A DNA stretch of 64,000 bases from Bradyrhizobium lupini (GTDB lineage Bacteria; Pseudomonadota; Alphaproteobacteria; Rhizobiales; Xanthobacteraceae), in contig NZ_CP162553.1 in the NCBI RefSeq assembly GCF_040939785.1, positions 1,302,001 to 1,366,000 of the forward strand, in the 5' to 3' direction. The notes below the pieces were generated by a model. The model did no database searches and was not told the origin of the DNA. It saw only the letters and a list, made by a program, of their open reading frames with translations. Shown here piece after piece: positions 60,839-64,000 of the stretch; the stretch's first letter is position 1; each line of letters opens with the position of its first letter. Both the position numbers and the translations under genes were made by a program.

Positions 60839-63372
60839 GCCAGCCCCGTCAGCTTTTCCGGCCGGCTCGCATTGGGACCGTGCGGGAAGTAGTGCTGCCC
60901 GACCGCCTCGGCGAGGCTGAGCAGATCCTGCTCCAGGGCGAACAGCGTCTTGACCTCGAGCTTCTCGGCCTCCGCGGTCGCAAGCATCGCCTGCAGCGCG
61001 ACCGCAAGCCGCTGCGGCTTCTCGATCAGGCCGTGCTCCTTCAGGCTCGGCAGTGCGGCGATGTGTTCGTTCAGCGTCGTCACCTGGAACGCCACGGAAC
61101 GCGGATTGTAATTGTCGAGCACGGCGAGGTCTCGCACCGGCGCCAGGATCGGCGCCAGCAGATAGCGCGAGCGGTAGGTGATTTGGCAATCCACCAGCGT
61201 CAGCAGGATATCGAGATCCTCGTCGCCGGCCTCGTCATAGGCAAACTGCCGGGCAAAGCGCGTGGTGTTGATGGCGCGCTCGGTGCGCCGACCGATATCG
61301 AGGAAGCGCCAGCCGGCGGCGCGGTTCATGTTCTCATGCGCAAGGCCGGCAAAGCTCGCGAGCTCCTGCAAGGTCAACTCGGCCGCGCTCAGCACGCTGT
61401 CGTCGTCCTCGACCTCGACGGCCAGCCGCTCGACCATCTCGGTGATGACTTGCCAGGCATCGGGCGACAGCCGCTCGCGCAAGGAGGTCGCCGTGCGCTG
61501 GGCCGCGCGGACCAGCGACAGTGCCGAGCCGAAACGCTCCGGGCTCTGCAGCGCTTCGGCAACGATGCGGCCGGGCGCCGCGCGCGAGGTCTGCGAGATC
61601 GCGCCCCAGGTCACCAGCAGGCGCTGGATACGCTCCGCCGATTGCAGCGAGGCCGCGGTGCCCTTGTTGGGCCCGCTCGGCGAGCCCAGCGCCCGCACCA
61701 GCCGCAGCGTCGCCTCGGCGCGTTCGAGATAGCGGCCGAGCCAGAACAGATTGTCGGCGGCGCGACTCGGCAGCACGCCGGCGATCCGGCGGATGCGCAC
61801 CTTGTCGACCGCAGGCAGCAGCGTCGCGGTCGAGACCTGCTTGTCCGAGACCACCCAGACGTCGGCGGAGCGCGCGCCGTCGCCCATCGACACCGCGCGC
61901 GCATCCGGCTGCTCGGCGATCCGGCAGAAGCCGCCGGGCATGATGGCCCAGCCGTCCGGCGTCGCGGCTGCGAACACGCGCAGCACGAAGGGACGCGGCG
62001 TGATTTGCCCCTGTTCCCACACCGGCATGGTCGAGAGCCGCACCACCTCCTGGCCGACATAGTCCATGCCGCGCGCAGCGATGGCGTCGCTCAGGCGCCG
62101 GCGCCCGGCGGCGTCGAGTTCGCTCGCGAGCACCGGACCGTTGCTGTCGAAACCGGGAACGCCGCGCCGATACGCGCCTTCGATCGCGACCTCGTCGAGC
62201 CGCGACAACACTTCGTCGCGCGCCGAGCGCTGGCCGCACCACCAGGTCGCGATGTGCGGCATCTTCAGCTCTTCGCCGAGCAGCCGGCGGCTGAGCGCCG
62301 GCAGGAAGCCGAGCATCGCGCGCGCCTCGAGGACACCCGAGCCCGGCATGTTGGCGACGACGACGCCGTCCTTGCGCAGCACGTCGATCAGGCCGGGGAC
62401 GCCCAGCCGTGACGAGGCATCGAGCTCGAGCGGATCGAGCGAATTGGAATCGACACGGCGCAGCAGCACGTCGAGGCGCTTGAGGCCTGCAACCGTGCGG
62501 ATGTGGATATGATTGTCGCTGACGGCGAGATCGTCGCCCTCGACCAGCAGGAAGCCGAGATAGCGCGCCAACGTCGCGTGCTCGAAATAGGTCTCGCTGA
62601 AGCTGCCCGGCGTGAGCACGCCAATCCGCGGCTCGTCGCGGTCGGCGCGCGCCCGAAGACTGTCGCGAAACGCCTCGAAGAACGGCGCGACGCGCGGCAC
62701 GTTCATCGACTTGTAGAGGTCCGAGAAGGCGCGCGAGAGCACCAGGCGGTTCTCCAGCGCATAGCCCGCACCCGACGGCGCCTGCGTGCGATCGCCGAGC
62801 ACCCACCAGCGTCCGTCGGGCCCGCGGCCGACATCGGCGGCATAGAGCGAGAGATAGCGCCCGCCCGGCGGCGGCACGCCGCAGGCGGGACGGAGATATT
62901 CGGGGCTCCCCGCGATCGCGGCCGCCGGCAGCGCGCCTTCGGCGACGAGGCGGCCCTCGCCATAGATGTCACGCAGCACGAGCTCGAGCAACTCGGCGCG
63001 CTGGGTGATGCCGTCGGACAGCTGCTTCCAGTCGGCCTCGTCAATCAGCAGCGGCAGATGGCTGATCGACCAGGGCCGGTCGGCGCTCTCGCCGGGCGCG
63101 CGATAGGTGACGCCGGCCTCGCGGAGATGACGGTCGGCCATGCCAAACCGCCGCTCAACCTCATCGGGCGCGAGCGCACCGAAGGCATCGAAGAAGCGGC
63201 TCCAGACCGCGCGGGGCTTGCCGTCCGGGCCGAGAAACTCGTCGGGGATGTCGGGCAGGCGCCTGTAGTCGCGGACCCATTGCGCGAAGCGGCGCTGGCC
63301 TTCGCGCTGGCCATCACGTTGACCTTGCGCCTGACCCGCCTTGTCGTCCTCTTCGGCTGCGCCCTCGGCCAT
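60835..63372 (-). CDS. Circularly permuted ATP-grasp protein fused to alpha-E domain
   Basis: An 845-residue fusion. The N-terminal 480 residues are the circularly permuted ATP-grasp (CP-ATP-grasp type 2, formerly DUF404/DUF407), with PEYLRPACGVPPPGGRYLSLYAADVGRGPDGRWWVLGDRTQAPSGAGYALENR and PGSFSETYFEHATLARYLGFLLVEGDDL. The C-terminal part is the alpha-E domain (DUF403): SRAADNLFWLGRYLERAEATLRLVRAL and LLTLVDCQITYRSRYLL. ATP-grasp enzymes ligate carboxylates to amines. With the transglutaminase neighbours, a peptide-linked product is likely but unproven. Confidence 0.92.
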   Translation of the reverse strand: MAEGAAEEDDKAGQAQGQRDGQREGQRRFAQWVRDYRRLPDIPDEFLGPDGKPRAVWSRFFDAFGALAPDEVERRFGMADRHLREAGVTYRAPGESADRPWSISHLPLLIDEADWKQLSDGITQRAELLELVLRDIYGEGRLVAEGALPAAAIAGSPEYLRPACGVPPPGGRYLSLYAADVGRGPDGRWWVLGDRTQAPSGAGYALENRLVLSRAFSDLYKSMNVPRVAPFFEAFRDSLRARADRDEPRIGVLTPGSFSETYFEHATLARYLGFLLVEGDDLAVSDNHIHIRTVAGLKRLDVLLRRVDSNSLDPLELDASSRLGVPGLIDVLRKDGVVVANMPGSGVLEARAMLGFLPALSRRLLGEELKMPHIATWWCGQRSARDEVLSRLDEVAIEGAYRRGVPGFDSNGPVLASELDAAGRRRLSDAIAARGMDYVGQEVVRLSTMPVWEQGQITPRPFVLRVFAAATPDGWAIMPGGFCRIAEQPDARAVSMGDGARSADVWVVSDKQVSTATLLPAVDKVRIRRIAGVLPSRAADNLFWLGRYLERAEATLRLVRALGSPSGPNKGTAASLQSAERIQRLLVTWGAISQTSRAAPGRIVAEALQSPERFGSALSLVRAAQRTATSLRERLSPDAWQVITEMVERLAVEVEDDDSVLSAAELTLQELASFAGLAHENMNRAAGWRFLDIGRRTERAINTTRFARQFAYDEAGDEDLDILLTLVDCQITYRSRYLLAPILAPVRDLAVLDNYNPRSVAFQVTTLNEHIAALPSLKEHGLIEKPQRLAVALQAMLATAEAEKLEVKTLFALEQDLLSLAEAVGQHYFPHGPNASRPEKLTGLA

Positions 63373-63399
63373 GCGCCACTCCCTGCCCCGGCATCATAC

Positions 63400-64000
63400 T
63401 CATTGCAGGAGCGGGGTCCGCAAGTCGAGGGTCAGCGGAAACTCATTTGTGCGTTCCTCGGGCGGCGGCTGCATCGGACCCGGCGTATGGCCATGGTCCT
63501 GGAAGCGCGCCAGCCGCCGCGCCTCGGCCTCGTAGGTGTTGACGGGCTTGGTGTCGTAGCTGCGGCCGCCCGGATGGGCGACATGATAGACGCAGCCGCC
63601 GAGCGAGCGGCCGTTCCAGGTGTCGATGAGGTCAAAGGTCAGGGGCGCATGAACGGGAATGGTCGGGTGCAGGCCTGAGGCCGGCTGCCAGGCCTTGAAG
63701 CGGACGCCGGCCACGGCTTCACCAGAGCGGCCGGTGGCGGTCATCGGCAGGCGGCGGCCGTTGCAGGCGACGATATGGCGGCCCGCGACGAAGCCTTCCG
63801 CCTTGACCTGAAGCCGCTCGACCGACGAGTCGACATAGCGCACGGTGCCGCCGGCCGAGCCCTCCTCGCCGAGGACGTGCCAAGGCTCCAGCGCCTGCCG
63901 CAGCTCCAGCGTCACGCCGCCATGATGGATGCGGCCGAACGCGGGGAAGCGGAATTCGAGCTGGGCCAGATACCATTCAGGCTCGAACGGATACCCGGAC
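63400..64000 (-). CDS. DUF2126 transglutaminase-family protein, C-terminal part only
   Basis: The 3' end of a long gene that runs off the window; about 200 residues are visible. The visible part reads [46 protein letters not shown], then [18 protein letters not shown] and [23 protein letters not shown]. These are typical of the DUF2126 C-terminal region of large transglutaminase-like proteins found with CP-ATP-grasp and alpha-E genes. It starts the same minus-strand operon, 27 bases before the ATP-grasp gene. The catalytic part is outside the window. Confidence 0.9.
   Translation of the reverse strand, partial: SGYPFEPEWYLAQLEFRFPAFGRIHHGGVTLELRQALEPWHVLGEEGSAGGTVRYVDSSVERLQVKAEGFVAGRHIVACNGRRLPMTATGRSGEAVAGVRFKAWQPASGLHPTIPVHAPLTFDLIDTWNGRSLGGCVYHVAHPGGRSYDTKPVNTYEAEARRLARFQDHGHTPGPMQPPPEERTNEFPLTLDLRTPLLQ

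Noticed and set aside
1..64000. tRNA, rRNA, CRISPR arrays and insertion sequences
   Set aside because: No tRNA T-loop-like sequence in a non-coding context, no rRNA, no regularly spaced repeats and no transposase were seen by reading the window.

Overview
The window is GC-rich alphaproteobacterial chromosome that reads like Bradyrhizobium or a close relative such as Rhodopseudomonas. The basis is a complete hopanoid core cluster with a C-2 methylase, an imuA-imuB-dnaE2 mutagenesis cassette with an alphaproteobacterial SOS box, UdgX, and palindromic intergenic repeats of the kind common in Bradyrhizobium genomes. The genus is inferred; no rRNA, tRNA, CRISPR or phage was recognised.

Layout. 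1-3533: heavy-metal type RND efflux pair (permease frameshifted and cut by the window edge). 3679-6380: CoA transferase, small membrane protein, SDR. 6495-14975: DNA damage locus, with imuA-imuB-dnaE2 on the minus strand and a radical SAM repair protein plus UdgX on the plus strand, sharing one intergenic SOS box. 15008-19781: PiT phosphate transporter behind a candidate PHO box, M20 amidohydrolase, GMC oxidoreductase. 19969-22730: metallophosphoesterase, cupredoxin, ECF sigma factor and zinc-finger anti-sigma factor. 22746-23150: GFA protein. 23266-36409: hopanoid cluster hpnO, DUF2147 protein, hpnN, ispH-hpnH (plus strand), then hpnC-hpnD-hpnE-shc-hpnG (minus strand). 36602-40280: small exported proteins and a second MMPL-type RND exporter. 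40487-44399: eutB-hpnP-eutC, in which the hopanoid C-2 methylase gene lies between the two ethanolamine ammonia-lyase subunit genes. 44619-50835: chemoreceptor, exported small protein, AI-2E-type permease with a long extra C-terminal domain, a frameshifted cupin and an RlpA-like protein. 51469-59749: epoxide hydrolase, acyl-CoA dehydrogenase, ABC substrate-binding protein, Rieske/FAD reductase, GTP cyclohydrolase I, alpha/beta hydrolase, HD phosphohydrolase. 59960-64000: transglutaminase, circularly permuted ATP-grasp/alpha-E fusion and a DUF2126 transglutaminase, a conserved but poorly understood module.

How the genes fit together. HpnC, HpnD and HpnE make squalene from farnesyl diphosphate, Shc cyclises it, HpnH adds adenosyl from SAM, HpnG removes adenine, HpnO aminates the side chain, HpnP methylates C-2 and HpnN moves hopanoids to the outer membrane. 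IspH supplies isoprenoid precursors. Almost the whole route from precursor to exported, methylated and aminated hopanoid is therefore within about 20 kb.

Four genes carry a single frameshift each: the RND permease, the radical SAM protein, the PiT transporter and the cupin. Three are one-base losses in short G/C runs, so assembly error should be excluded before calling them pseudogenes. The observations most worth following are the eutB-hpnP-eutC arrangement, the SOS-box-centred divergent repair locus with an altered UdgX catalytic loop, and a repeat-derived peptide inside DnaE2.
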